Source of the DNA: Prostheceraeus crozeri
Lineage: Eukaryota > Platyhelminthes > Polycladida > Euryleptidae
DNA length: 64,000 nucleotides
NCBI GenBank assembly: GCA_907163375.1
Contig: CAJQUW010006778.1
Span: forward strand, 1-64,000
Reading direction: 5' to 3'
The notes beneath the pieces are model-generated. The model searched no databases. It saw only the letters and a list, made by a program, of their open reading frames with translations, and had not been told where the DNA came from. The translations under genes and the position numbers were made by a program. This document shows positions 33,496 through 40,464 of the stretch, piece by piece. Positions within the stretch are counted from its first letter, which is position 1; each line of letters opens with the position of its first letter.

Positions 33496-34146
33496 ATGAG
33501 TTGGAAATTAGATTTCCTACAACGTATTGAAACGGATCATGATCGAAACGTCTATTTCAAAGATTCAACTGGAAATGTGAGAAGAGAGTTTGCTTTATCT
33601 TATCGTCATTTTCAATCTCTACATCATATCATGAAGGACTTGAAATACTTCTATATGAAAAGACATTCACGTATTGGAAATCGCATCTGGCTGCGCGTCA
33701 ACAATCGGCGAATTCAACTCTATCATTCCCAACTTCATACTAACTTCACATTTCATCAAGGTAGTTGGGAAAAGTATAAAAGGAAGGTACATCGCTCAAT
33801 TTACTCATTCTTTCATCATGAAGCGCCATCGCTACACCATCGTCAACATTCTCCGTCGCTTCAGACTCTACACCAAAATCGATCTCACAACATTACACCA
33901 ACAGCTTCCAAACAGCAAGTATTACCCGGGCCGCCCTCAAATGTTAGTGGTGAAGATGAACAATTCACGGAATCTTCAACTCTTCCCAAATGGGACTGTA
34001 CAGATTCTCGGCGCCCTTTCTCATTCATCGGCGCAGTCAATGCGCTTAGAGCTACAAAGACTACTACGTCGGATATGGAAGAGGGAGAGGTGTGTGATGT
34101 CGAATCTGACTGTGGACAATATGGTGATCTCTACTCAATTGAGTGA
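33496..34146 (+). CDS. PC4-like protein 2, 216 aa, overlapping the TBP-like gene
   Basis: Residues 1-112 align along their length with the preceding 118-aa protein (LDFLQRIETDHDRNVYFKD...; LSYRHFQSLHHIMKDLKYF; SWEKYKRKVHRSIYSFF). The remaining roughly 104 codons are Ser/Thr/Pro-rich and lie over the start of the TBP-like gene in another frame. That tail may be real overprinting or simply an untranslated-in-practice extension. The third element has the same arrangement (62847-63407). Confidence 0.6.
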   Translation: MSWKLDFLQRIETDHDRNVYFKDSTGNVRREFALSYRHFQSLHHIMKDLKYFYMKRHSRIGNRIWLRVNNRRIQLYHSQLHTNFTFHQGSWEKYKRKVHRSIYSFFHHEAPSLHHRQHSPSLQTLHQNRSHNITPTASKQQVLPGPPSNVSGEDEQFTESSTLPKWDCTDSRRPFSFIGAVNALRATKTTTSDMEEGEVCDVESDCGQYGDLYSIE

Positions 34147-34363
34147 CAGTCTATCATTTTTGAAGATTCGTACCAGCAGTTACAGTTTGTGTTATGAACC
34201 CGAACTTTTTCCTGCAGCTCTCATTAGTTGTTGGTTACCTGTGCATGTGGCAATCTTTCATAATAGTAAAGTGATCATTACTGGACTAAAATCTCATGTA
34301 CAAGCAAATATGATCCTAGACTATCTCATTGAGTATGTACGTACCCAGCGGATTGTAAAATAA
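33818..34363 (+). CDS. TATA-binding-protein homologue, 181 aa
   Basis: A two-lobed TBP-fold protein. Lobe 2 has YEPELFPAALISCWLPVHVA followed by IFHNSKVIITGLKS, a close match to the conserved YEPELFPG...IF.SGKVV.TGAK region of cellular TBP. Lobe 1 has FRLYTKIDLTTLHQQL...GRPQMLVVKM...LQLFPNGTVQILGALS. Lobe 2 is preceded by VDNMVIS, as in TBP. Of the four Phe residues that kink DNA in TBP, three are present (LFPN, ELFP, AIFH); the first is Pro (GRPQ). Length equals the TBP core, with no N-terminal tail. The start overlaps the PC4-like gene. Inferred role: recognising element promoters or diverting host pol II initiation. Confidence 0.85.
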   Translation: MKRHRYTIVNILRRFRLYTKIDLTTLHQQLPNSKYYPGRPQMLVVKMNNSRNLQLFPNGTVQILGALSHSSAQSMRLELQRLLRRIWKRERCVMSNLTVDNMVISTQLSDSLSFLKIRTSSYSLCYEPELFPAALISCWLPVHVAIFHNSKVIITGLKSHVQANMILDYLIEYVRTQRIVK

Positions 34364-34394
34364 AAAACAATTTTTCCAACATGATGTTTTTATT
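34359..34394. terminator. Poly(A) signals overlapping two convergent stop codons
   Basis: Plus-strand AATAAA at 34359-34364 contains the TAA stop of the TBP-like gene. Minus-strand AATAAA at 34394-34389 contains the TAA stop of the protease. Only about 25 bp separate the convergent genes. Confidence 0.7.
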
Positions 34395-34851
34395 TCAAAT
34401 CATGATAGAACTTACAAATCATTTTTTCATTAGAGGATGGATTACATGAAAAGTTTTGAATAACAGATGCAAATCGAGATACATGTAAACGTTTTAAGAT
34501 GAAGTACAGTACAAAAGCACCACACGTTGATGAAAGTGGATGTTGTAGTATGCGTTCATTTCGCTGATATTGACGCGTATGTTTTCTCAACCACTGCTGT
34601 GTTGGTATATTTGGAGGTTGAGCAAGAGAGTCAAATAGTTCACCACGTCGGTCTTCTCCAATAAAGATCGCTTTCCAATGCTCACCGCCTAAATTCTGTG
34701 AATGAGTGTTTAGCACAATAAAGATGGGATAGTGATTTACTGCAGGTGGTAAGGTATCGAGTGAATAGACATTATCGAAAGCTTTCAACGTCGCTTCGTC
34801 TGCATTACGCTGCACTTTAGTCTTAATATCGTCAGCAGTCAACCAACTCAT
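34390..34851 (-). CDS. Adenain-like cysteine protease (Polinton PRO), 153 aa
   Basis: Maturation protease of the Ulp1/adenain clan, expected to cleave virion precursors. The catalytic pattern is visible: His in GGEHWKA, an acidic residue in ELFDSLAQPP, Gln in QHPLSSTCG, and nucleophile Cys in SSTCGAF. The size is typical for Polintons. Its start shares one base with the stop of the capsid gene (TAATG at 34853-34849), suggesting coupled or leaky translation, or separate transcripts. Confidence 0.88.
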   Translation of the reverse strand: MSWLTADDIKTKVQRNADEATLKAFDNVYSLDTLPPAVNHYPIFIVLNTHSQNLGGEHWKAIFIGEDRRGELFDSLAQPPNIPTQQWLRKHTRQYQRNERILQHPLSSTCGAFVLYFILKRLHVSRFASVIQNFSCNPSSNEKMICKFYHDLK

Positions 34852-36128
34852 TAGCGATTATACTGAAGAATCACGTCACGATACTTTGTAATTTCAATAT
34901 TTGAATCGAAGACTGCATAAATTAATACATTGATCGTCTCAGGTAGTGTTCTTTTGAACGTCAAATCCAAACGAATATTATGAGGCACGTTCGCTTGACG
35001 ATAGGATGCACTAATATCGCTGTCAGCAGTCAAATCAAATGCATAAATAGTATATCCACTCTTAAACTCTTTCATAGTAAGTCTGTTGGTGTCATCCGTA
35101 TTGTAAAAGCCAAAGACATCCATAAAATCAACATAACTGCGCATAAATTGATCCGAAGCAAAATCTGGTTTGTAGGGTGGACCAGGATGACTGACACCAT
35201 TTACACGTAAAGCAATTTCACTTAACTGATTGTGTTTAAAATTGAAAGGATTCTTCTTTATATTACCATTAAATGCATCATTTTCAACCATTGCCACCAT
35301 GAGGAGCTTCGGTGCTTCCGATGGAAAGAGGCCATCTTTCATGAAACTCTTTTGATCTTTCGGAATTGTAAAGGTGAGAAGCTTTGTATGCTGAACGGGG
35401 TAAATGGCATTTTGGCGGTTAAGACCTTCAGCATGCCCTCTAATGACACTTGGATTCGGTACTACTCGACGAATGTAAAGTGCAATATCTTCCACATGAA
35501 TTCTAAAATTGTCAACTTTAGCAAATGCATTCAGCGCAAATTCAGGCTTATTCAATGTCAGCTTGAGTCGCATGCTGGTATTACACAGTAAAAACTTTGA
35601 CTGTCTAAAGAAGTCTAAATTCAGCGGACCATATAGCTGACATACTTTACTATCTTTAATCATAGCAGATCGCTTTACAAAGCCACTGTTTGTTTCAACA
35701 TCAAATTTTCCTGCTTCATCTCTATACCATCCCATGGCTTCCATATGACTTTTTTGTGCTGCTGGATGAAACTGTGATACATGATTGAAATATGATTTAT
35801 AGGGATAATCGCTTTGACCACCTTCCACCTGCTGCTCTCCAATCGTTAGAGAAACATCGCGAAGTAATGTAGTCAATGGTAAATTGTTCAGTCCAACTTT
35901 ATGTGCATCGTCAATAGCAGTTCCATCTGCTTGCTGAATTCTAAACCTCAAATCAAGCATCGCATAACTCAAATCTATGTAGTCATCACTACCACCAGGA
36001 ATAACAAATTCAATGGGGCCAGCATTCTCAGCTGTTCGAGGATGATAATCTACAATACTTGAACTAAGAATATCTGTCTGTATGGCTTGTTGATCAAACA
36101 AACAAAAACCGGAAGTTTTACACTCCAT
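34851..36128 (-). CDS. Major capsid protein (hexon, double jelly-roll), 425 aa
   Basis: N-terminal segment DILSSSIVDYHPRTAENAGPIEFVIPG followed by DDYIDLSYAMLDLRFRIQQADG and LLRDVSLTIGEQQVEG is the signature of the animal Polinton/adintovirus hexon family, often annotated in animal genomes as F54H12.2-like. It forms the icosahedral shell. The sequence appears full length and intact. The start overlaps the end of the core-protein gene by 11 bp, and the stop overlaps the protease start. Confidence 0.88.
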   Translation of the reverse strand: MECKTSGFCLFDQQAIQTDILSSSIVDYHPRTAENAGPIEFVIPGGSDDYIDLSYAMLDLRFRIQQADGTAIDDAHKVGLNNLPLTTLLRDVSLTIGEQQVEGGQSDYPYKSYFNHVSQFHPAAQKSHMEAMGWYRDEAGKFDVETNSGFVKRSAMIKDSKVCQLYGPLNLDFFRQSKFLLCNTSMRLKLTLNKPEFALNAFAKVDNFRIHVEDIALYIRRVVPNPSVIRGHAEGLNRQNAIYPVQHTKLLTFTIPKDQKSFMKDGLFPSEAPKLLMVAMVENDAFNGNIKKNPFNFKHNQLSEIALRVNGVSHPGPPYKPDFASDQFMRSYVDFMDVFGFYNTDDTNRLTMKEFKSGYTIYAFDLTADSDISASYRQANVPHNIRLDLTFKRTLPETINVLIYAVFDSNIEITKYRDVILQYNR

Positions 36129-36603
36129 GATTAGAAGTTATAGCAGCGTCGTCGTTTAGCGCCTGATGAATGATTAGAGCCTCTACGACGTTTGCGTGAA
36201 TGCCTTTTGACTGAAGATCGCACCTTACCAGCTCCGCGATGTTTCCTCCTTCCTTTTTCATTCGTTTAGGTGATTTCTTTCCTTGAGTAACACCAGCAAA
36301 GGTCTGCTTCAATGTTTTTAAACCGCGTTCCTTCCCACGATTCAACAAACTGCTCTTAAAACTTCTACCTCTGGAAAGATCACTAGCAACATCACCAGCA
36401 AAACCAACGGCATTACTTAAAACATTTCGTTTTAAAGATCTACCGACATTGGATATGAGAGGTGCTACAACAGATTTCAGTGCACCAAGTATGCTACCTC
36501 CACGTTGGCGGCGAGCGCCGATGTAAATTTGTCCTCCACCACTTACATAGGAGGGTCGTGAATAAAATGAGGCAGTTGGATTCATAGCTAAAACCCTAAA
36601 CAT
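36118..36603 (-). CDS. Basic virion core protein, 161 aa (155 from the second ATG)
   Basis: After a short leader it has YVSGGGQIYIGARRQRGGSIL, then a hydrophobic/amphipathic stretch ALKSVVAPLISNVGRSLKRN and NAVGFAGDVASDL, then a Lys/Arg-rich segment. The Gly-Gly site in a basic context and the following helix resemble adenovirus-type core or minor proteins and their Polinton equivalents, which the protease would trim. The second ATG (36585) is the likelier start because the motif CAACTTTGCAT (plus strand, 36613-36623) then lies 27 bp upstream. Confidence 0.65.
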   Translation of the reverse strand: MFRVLAMNPTASFYSRPSYVSGGGQIYIGARRQRGGSILGALKSVVAPLISNVGRSLKRNVLSNAVGFAGDVASDLSRGRSFKSSLLNRGKERGLKTLKQTFAGVTQGKKSPKRMKKEGGNIAELVRCDLQSKGIHANVVEALIIHQALNDDAAITSNHGV

Positions 36604-36626
36604 TGTTAGTTACAACTTTGCATGAA

Positions 36627-37847
36627 TCACTGTCGATCACTTAGATGAAAGATGTCGACACGACGCATCCAAGAGTTCATACTTGAAGGATAACCAGTCC
36701 ATTTAACAAGACACCATTCTTCACCTTGCCGTTTTTTACATCGAATGATTTTCTCTACCAAATATGTTTCACTTTCAGTGACTACCTCAATCTCATCGCG
36801 GTAAAAGCTACCCTCAATTTCTTCATTATCGTAATCTTTCAACTTGTAGGTGGTCGGAGAGTCTTTTTGATTAATCCTTGATACTGTAAATACCTCCTCT
36901 GTCCAATTCGGGAGGTACCCTTTAGCAAAAACACTTTTCACTTTTGAGATACGAACTTTATCGCCAATTTTCACATCACTTTTCACATGAGTGCGTTTAC
37001 GTTGGAATGATTCGCGCACTTTATCTACATTGTCAGCATTTACATCTACTGGTCTGAGTCCAATAGAACGATGGATAGAGTGATTGTAGGCATGGAGTGT
37101 ATCTTGTAGAACCTTTGTCCAATTTTGTGTCAAGTTGGCAGTAAAATGTCGCCACAAACGATTTTTTAATGTGCGATTAAAACGTTCAACGAGTGCAGCT
37201 TTATAAGCGCTCTTTACACTAAACAACTCAATGTCATGCCTCTCAAATAATCTTGTCACATGCTGATTTTCAAACTCTTTTCCTTGATCACTCTGAATTC
37301 TTTTTGGAATGCGACCTTCTCGAAAAAGTGTTTGGAATGCTTTTGCTACTCCTTTCCCTTCTTTAGTTTTTAAAGGTTGAGCCCACGCATAACGCGAGAA
37401 AATATCAATGACGGTTAAAATAAAATTATTGCCCGAGTTATGTTTTGAAATGGAGGCAACATCGCACAAATCTGCTTGCCACTGTTCATCGATGTCATGA
37501 ACAATATAATGGCGGGTGCGGTACTTCTTTTTCGCTTGTTTGTGGAGTGTATAGGTAGCCTGACCCTTTAACCATCGTTTCACTTGTGATTGTGGAAGAC
37601 CACTCGCTTTTGATAATTTCTTGATAGATGCAAATCCTGCCGGATGTTTTACATCATAATAGATTGACTTCAAACGTTCAGTCGATGACGACTGACTCTT
37701 TTTCCTCCTTCTCATCTTTTTGTTTTCTTCCCTTTCTACATTTACAACAACTGCAGCATTTAGCTTTAGCGGTTTTGCGATCGTGTTCACATTGCTTAGG
37801 GGTTTCATTATGAGAGCTGGCGCAGCAAGTGCAAGTGACAACGACAT
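36627..37847 (-). CDS. Retroviral-type integrase with chromodomain, 406 aa
   Basis: Inserts the element. After a basic N-terminus there is a helix-turn-helix-like segment (SIKKLSKASGLPQSQVKRWL) and then the rve core with catalytic D (WQADLCD), D (QSDQGKEF) and E (LVERFNR), the last two separated by 33 residues. An SH3-like region with KIGDKVRISK follows, then a C-terminal chromodomain (YLVEKIIRCKK...WCLVKWTGYPSSMNSWMRR), which in other elements directs insertion to modified chromatin. All three catalytic residues are intact. The N-terminus overlaps a Cys-rich ORF at 37678-37893. Confidence 0.93.
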   Translation of the reverse strand: MSLSLALAAPALIMKPLSNVNTIAKPLKLNAAVVVNVEREENKKMRRRKKSQSSSTERLKSIYYDVKHPAGFASIKKLSKASGLPQSQVKRWLKGQATYTLHKQAKKKYRTRHYIVHDIDEQWQADLCDVASISKHNSGNNFILTVIDIFSRYAWAQPLKTKEGKGVAKAFQTLFREGRIPKRIQSDQGKEFENQHVTRLFERHDIELFSVKSAYKAALVERFNRTLKNRLWRHFTANLTQNWTKVLQDTLHAYNHSIHRSIGLRPVDVNADNVDKVRESFQRKRTHVKSDVKIGDKVRISKVKSVFAKGYLPNWTEEVFTVSRINQKDSPTTYKLKDYDNEEIEGSFYRDEIEVVTESETYLVEKIIRCKKRQGEEWCLVKWTGYPSSMNSWMRRVDIFHLSDRQ

Positions 37848-37893
37848 TCACCTCTGGCGGCTCATTACATGGCAAGCAACACATCTGCTTCAT
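37678..37893 (-). CDS. Small Cys-rich basic protein overlapping integrase
   Basis: 71 codons with about 15 Cys (MCCLPC, CTCC, CCSCCKC) and a Lys/Glu-rich tail. Its ATG lies just after the stop of the 230-aa gene (TAATATG), the sort of spacing used elsewhere in this gene cluster. It overlaps the integrase N-terminus in another frame. It could be a real zinc-binding accessory protein or a by-product of the Arg/Lys-coding integrase leader. Confidence 0.35.
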   Translation of the reverse strand: MKQMCCLPCNEPPEVNVVVTCTCCASSHNETPKQCEHDRKTAKAKCCSCCKCRKGRKQKDEKEEKESVVID

Positions 37894-37894
37894 A

Positions 37895-38587
37895 TTAATA
37901 ATCTGAGAACATGTATTTCCTGGGAGGAGCTGTTTTACGTTTTCCTTTTACCAGTTTTAGTGGCGATGTTGATCTACGTCGAGTTCTTCCTCTTGTTTGC
38001 TTAGTGAGTGTGGGAGGGGATGTAGCAGGTGACGCCTTAAACCAATTTGTTGGCATTTTCATCGTCTGAAGCATTGGAGTAGTAGCCACTGTTGAATCAA
38101 GTTCTTTCAATGTCTCATTATTCAAAGCAAATTTTGGCACATTATGCTTTTTCAATAGTTTAAGAAAGTATGACCAACCAGGTGGAACATAGCCCTGACG
38201 GCGCTTTCTACGTGTCGCATACTGAATCAAGTCTTCATAACGTGAAGCATCAATCACTTTATTTTCATCTGTAATGATTTCTCCTCTATCATTTACATTG
38301 AGATGGGGCTCAATACTATTGAAAAGAGATATGGCATGTGCGCGAGATGCTAAACGTGTAGCAGTCGATACAGAGTCACGCATCTTATTCTTCAAGTTTT
38401 TCAATTGCTCAACAGTTTCCGATTGTAATAATACAGCACGATGTGGATCTTTGATGTGAACATTTTGCTGATAATCTATTTCTTTCCTATACATTTGATT
38501 TGCAAGAGGTTGCTTTACTTGCTGCATGGCAGTCAATTGTACATATTCATCCTGAGGAATAACAATCATGCGAGAATAAGAACTCAT
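37895..38587 (-). CDS. Polinton-associated 230-aa protein, function unknown
   Basis: Helical, with a charged middle (LLQSETVEQLKNLKNKMRDS) and a C-terminal motif RRQGYVPPGWSYFLKLLKKHNVP, a recurrent hypothetical pattern beside ATPase and capsid genes in animal Polintons. The C-terminal tail is Arg/Ser/Thr-rich. Its ATG overlaps the ATPase stop by 4 bp (ATGA). Probably a structural or packaging protein. Confidence 0.6.
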   Translation of the reverse strand: MSSYSRMIVIPQDEYVQLTAMQQVKQPLANQMYRKEIDYQQNVHIKDPHRAVLLQSETVEQLKNLKNKMRDSVSTATRLASRAHAISLFNSIEPHLNVNDRGEIITDENKVIDASRYEDLIQYATRRKRRQGYVPPGWSYFLKLLKKHNVPKFALNNETLKELDSTVATTPMLQTMKMPTNWFKASPATSPPTLTKQTRGRTRRRSTSPLKLVKGKRKTAPPRKYMFSDY

Positions 38588-39201
38588 AGTTTGTAGATAA
38601 TCATGGGAGTTTTCAAAATATCACTTCGAAATCTAAATTCTTCCGGACACTCTTGCGTAAAGTCAATGAATAAGTAACCGTATGGTTTTTCAGTAGCTGC
38701 TTGAAAAATTTCAATTAAGGCTTTTGATCCTCTGGGTGCAACTTGTCGCGCTAAAATTTCAAATTGACTTTTATCTCGCGGATTCTTGAAAATAGCATAA
38801 TAGTGTGTATTCAGGTTTCGTGTACGAGCTTCTTTTCCATCAGGAAACAAATTTTGTGTAATATAGATGATAAAGCACCTTTTATGGTGTGCTGCGCGAG
38901 TAAACATATCTGTAACATCTTTTGAATTCTTACTTTCTTTTAATAAATCATCCAATACAACAACATCATTAGACTGAAGTTTATCCACTGGAATAATTCC
39001 TTCATGTCGAATAAAGTTGCGACTTTGCAATTCCTGAAACAGCGACGGTTGATAAATACCATAACACCAAATCACTCGATTGATAGGTTCCTTAAACAAC
39101 TCCCTTCTTTTATCCAATAAATTCAGCGTGAAAACAGTTTTACCTGCATGAGATGGACCTGATACAGTCAGAACTTTATCACATTGAAGTCTGAAATCCA
39201 T
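38584..39201 (-). CDS. Packaging ATPase (FtsK/HerA-type), 205 aa
   Basis: Starts at MDFRLQCDKVL. Walker A VSGPSHAGKT (about residues 13-22), Walker B DVVVLDDLL (about 83-91), and a downstream IIYITQN sensor-like strand with conserved polar residue. It pumps the genome into capsids in this lineage. Intact, unlike the AT-rich element's copies. An upstream extension to 39249 begins with TTG and is not needed. Confidence 0.88.
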   Translation of the reverse strand: MDFRLQCDKVLTVSGPSHAGKTVFTLNLLDKRRELFKEPINRVIWCYGIYQPSLFQELQSRNFIRHEGIIPVDKLQSNDVVVLDDLLKESKNSKDVTDMFTRAAHHKRCFIIYITQNLFPDGKEARTRNLNTHYYAIFKNPRDKSQFEILARQVAPRGSKALIEIFQAATEKPYGYLFIDFTQECPEEFRFRSDILKTPMIIYKL

Positions 39202-39232
39202 TTTATTACTTTGAGACTCAACATTTGCATAA

Positions 39233-39589
39233 TTAACGCTTAGAGCCAAAGATATTTCCCAATAGGTTGCCCACGGCAGGAGCTATCATTGGAAGTATTG
39301 CTGAAAGGAAACCACCCTTTTGTGTTAGAGTTTTCCTCTTTCTTTGAAGGGCGACTTTAGGATTGGAGATGAAACGCAATTTTGTAGCATATCGCTTAAG
39401 TAACTTTCGTTGTTTTGGCGCTAATTTCTTCGTCCTCAACTTCCTCACATGAGAAATAATTTCACAAATGAATTTATCGTTAGCATGTCGTATAGCATTG
39501 TATCGCTGATTTGCTTTCATTCGTCGGAGAGCTTGAATGGCTGAAGAAAACTTTTGACTTTTACGTTTCGTCATTTTACGTTTCGCCAT
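39233..39589 (-). CDS. Small basic protein with C-terminal hydrophobic segment
   Basis: 118 aa: about 90 Lys/Arg-rich residues, then LTQKGGFLSAILPMIAPAVG and a glycine-containing NLLGNIFG tail. A Gly-Gly site preceding an amphipathic hydrophobic helix is a recurrent feature of Polinton/adintovirus minor virion proteins and recalls adenovirus pVI-like membrane-active segments freed by the protease. The role is inference. Confidence 0.6.
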   Translation of the reverse strand: MAKRKMTKRKSQKFSSAIQALRRMKANQRYNAIRHANDKFICEIISHVRKLRTKKLAPKQRKLLKRYATKLRFISNPKVALQRKRKTLTQKGGFLSAILPMIAPAVGNLLGNIFGSKR

Positions 39590-39640
39590 TTTCCGTGTTA
39601 GTCTTTGCTAAAACCTATCTTTACCACATTTGCATAGGTA

Positions 39641-39964
39641 CTAACTATTGCGACATAAGTGACACTCGAAATGAGCAATATCACAGTGGTAACATTGGCA
39701 AAGTTGAATGCAATTACGTATGAAACAGCGTTGACAAAAAGCATGCTTACATCTCTTGAAGATGCGCTTTTCATTTCCATCCTTTCGCTTACATACATCA
39801 CAACACATAGTTTCACCGTTACTGATGTCTATAGCAAGTCTTTTTGAAGATATGAATTTGCTAGCCTTTTCTAAATAATAGACGCATGTACAGAAGGAAT
39901 ATACTTCGAGAGTGAGCAGACATAGCTCGAAAACCAGTTGTGCTACAATCAAGTACCACTGCAT
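39641..39964 (-). CDS. Membrane-anchored RING-like protein, 107 aa
   Basis: ATG at 39964 (MQWYLIVAQLVFELC). An N-terminal hydrophobic segment (residues about 3-30) is a probable TM or signal anchor. Then CCDVCKRKDG...RCKHAFCQRCF...CQCYHC gives the C-x2-C ... C-x-H-x2-C-x2-C ... C-x2-C spacing of a RING-type finger. It could be a ubiquitin ligase acting on host factors. It begins 3 bp from the end of the preceding minus-strand gene. Confidence 0.6.
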   Translation of the reverse strand: MQWYLIVAQLVFELCLLTLEVYSFCTCVYYLEKASKFISSKRLAIDISNGETMCCDVCKRKDGNEKRIFKRCKHAFCQRCFIRNCIQLCQCYHCDIAHFECHLCRNS

Positions 39965-39966
39965 TT

Positions 39967-40377
39967 TCAATTTTTCTTTATGGAAAGTTGAATGTGAATA
40001 TCTGAAATCGCTTCAATCACTAGACTGCTACCATGATGGTTAAATGCGTTAAGACGTTCAGCAATTTTTATCATATGTCTTTTAAAAAATTCTTCGGGGT
40101 GATCTACCACTTCCATTGAATAAGAAGCAAAATGGAAAGAGCGACTTTCCACCTCTTCCTTTCCAAAATGACTAAACTTAATTTTCGCAACTAATCGCGC
40201 CATGATAATGCTATCAGAGAATGTATTCATTAACTCTAGAAATAGAGTGCTAGCATCATCGACCACTGCTTCGATGTCGGTCTCATCTTTATGAAAATTT
40301 ATCACATAATCTTGAACAGCTCCTTTTAAACTTTGCCTATGAAAACGTAATGTTCCGCAGTCGTTTGAGAAAGACAT
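39967..40377 (-). CDS. Free-standing PolB N-terminal-module homologue, 136 aa
   Basis: The C-terminal 90 residues (ARLVAKIKFSHFGKEEVESR... then FHFASYSMEVV...LNAFNHHGSSLVIEAISDI) parallel the N-terminal module of the PolB in the same element (KIKYVKID...ERLEFHIPSS...LNIDKFNERDSGLIFDGIES), with the same order of strands and the GS(G/S)L...I.D.(I) segment. It has no polymerase or exonuclease motifs. It could modulate PolB or replace that module in a complex. Intact, with its own ATG. Confidence 0.65.
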   Translation of the reverse strand: MSFSNDCGTLRFHRQSLKGAVQDYVINFHKDETDIEAVVDDASTLFLELMNTFSDSIIMARLVAKIKFSHFGKEEVESRSFHFASYSMEVVDHPEEFFKRHMIKIAERLNAFNHHGSSLVIEAISDIHIQLSIKKN

Positions 40378-40464
40378 GATCGCCCTTTATCTAACCCATC
40401 CATTGCATGAAAACAACAACTCTTCTCATAGTAACATTTATTGAATAATGGTAACAAGCATGCA

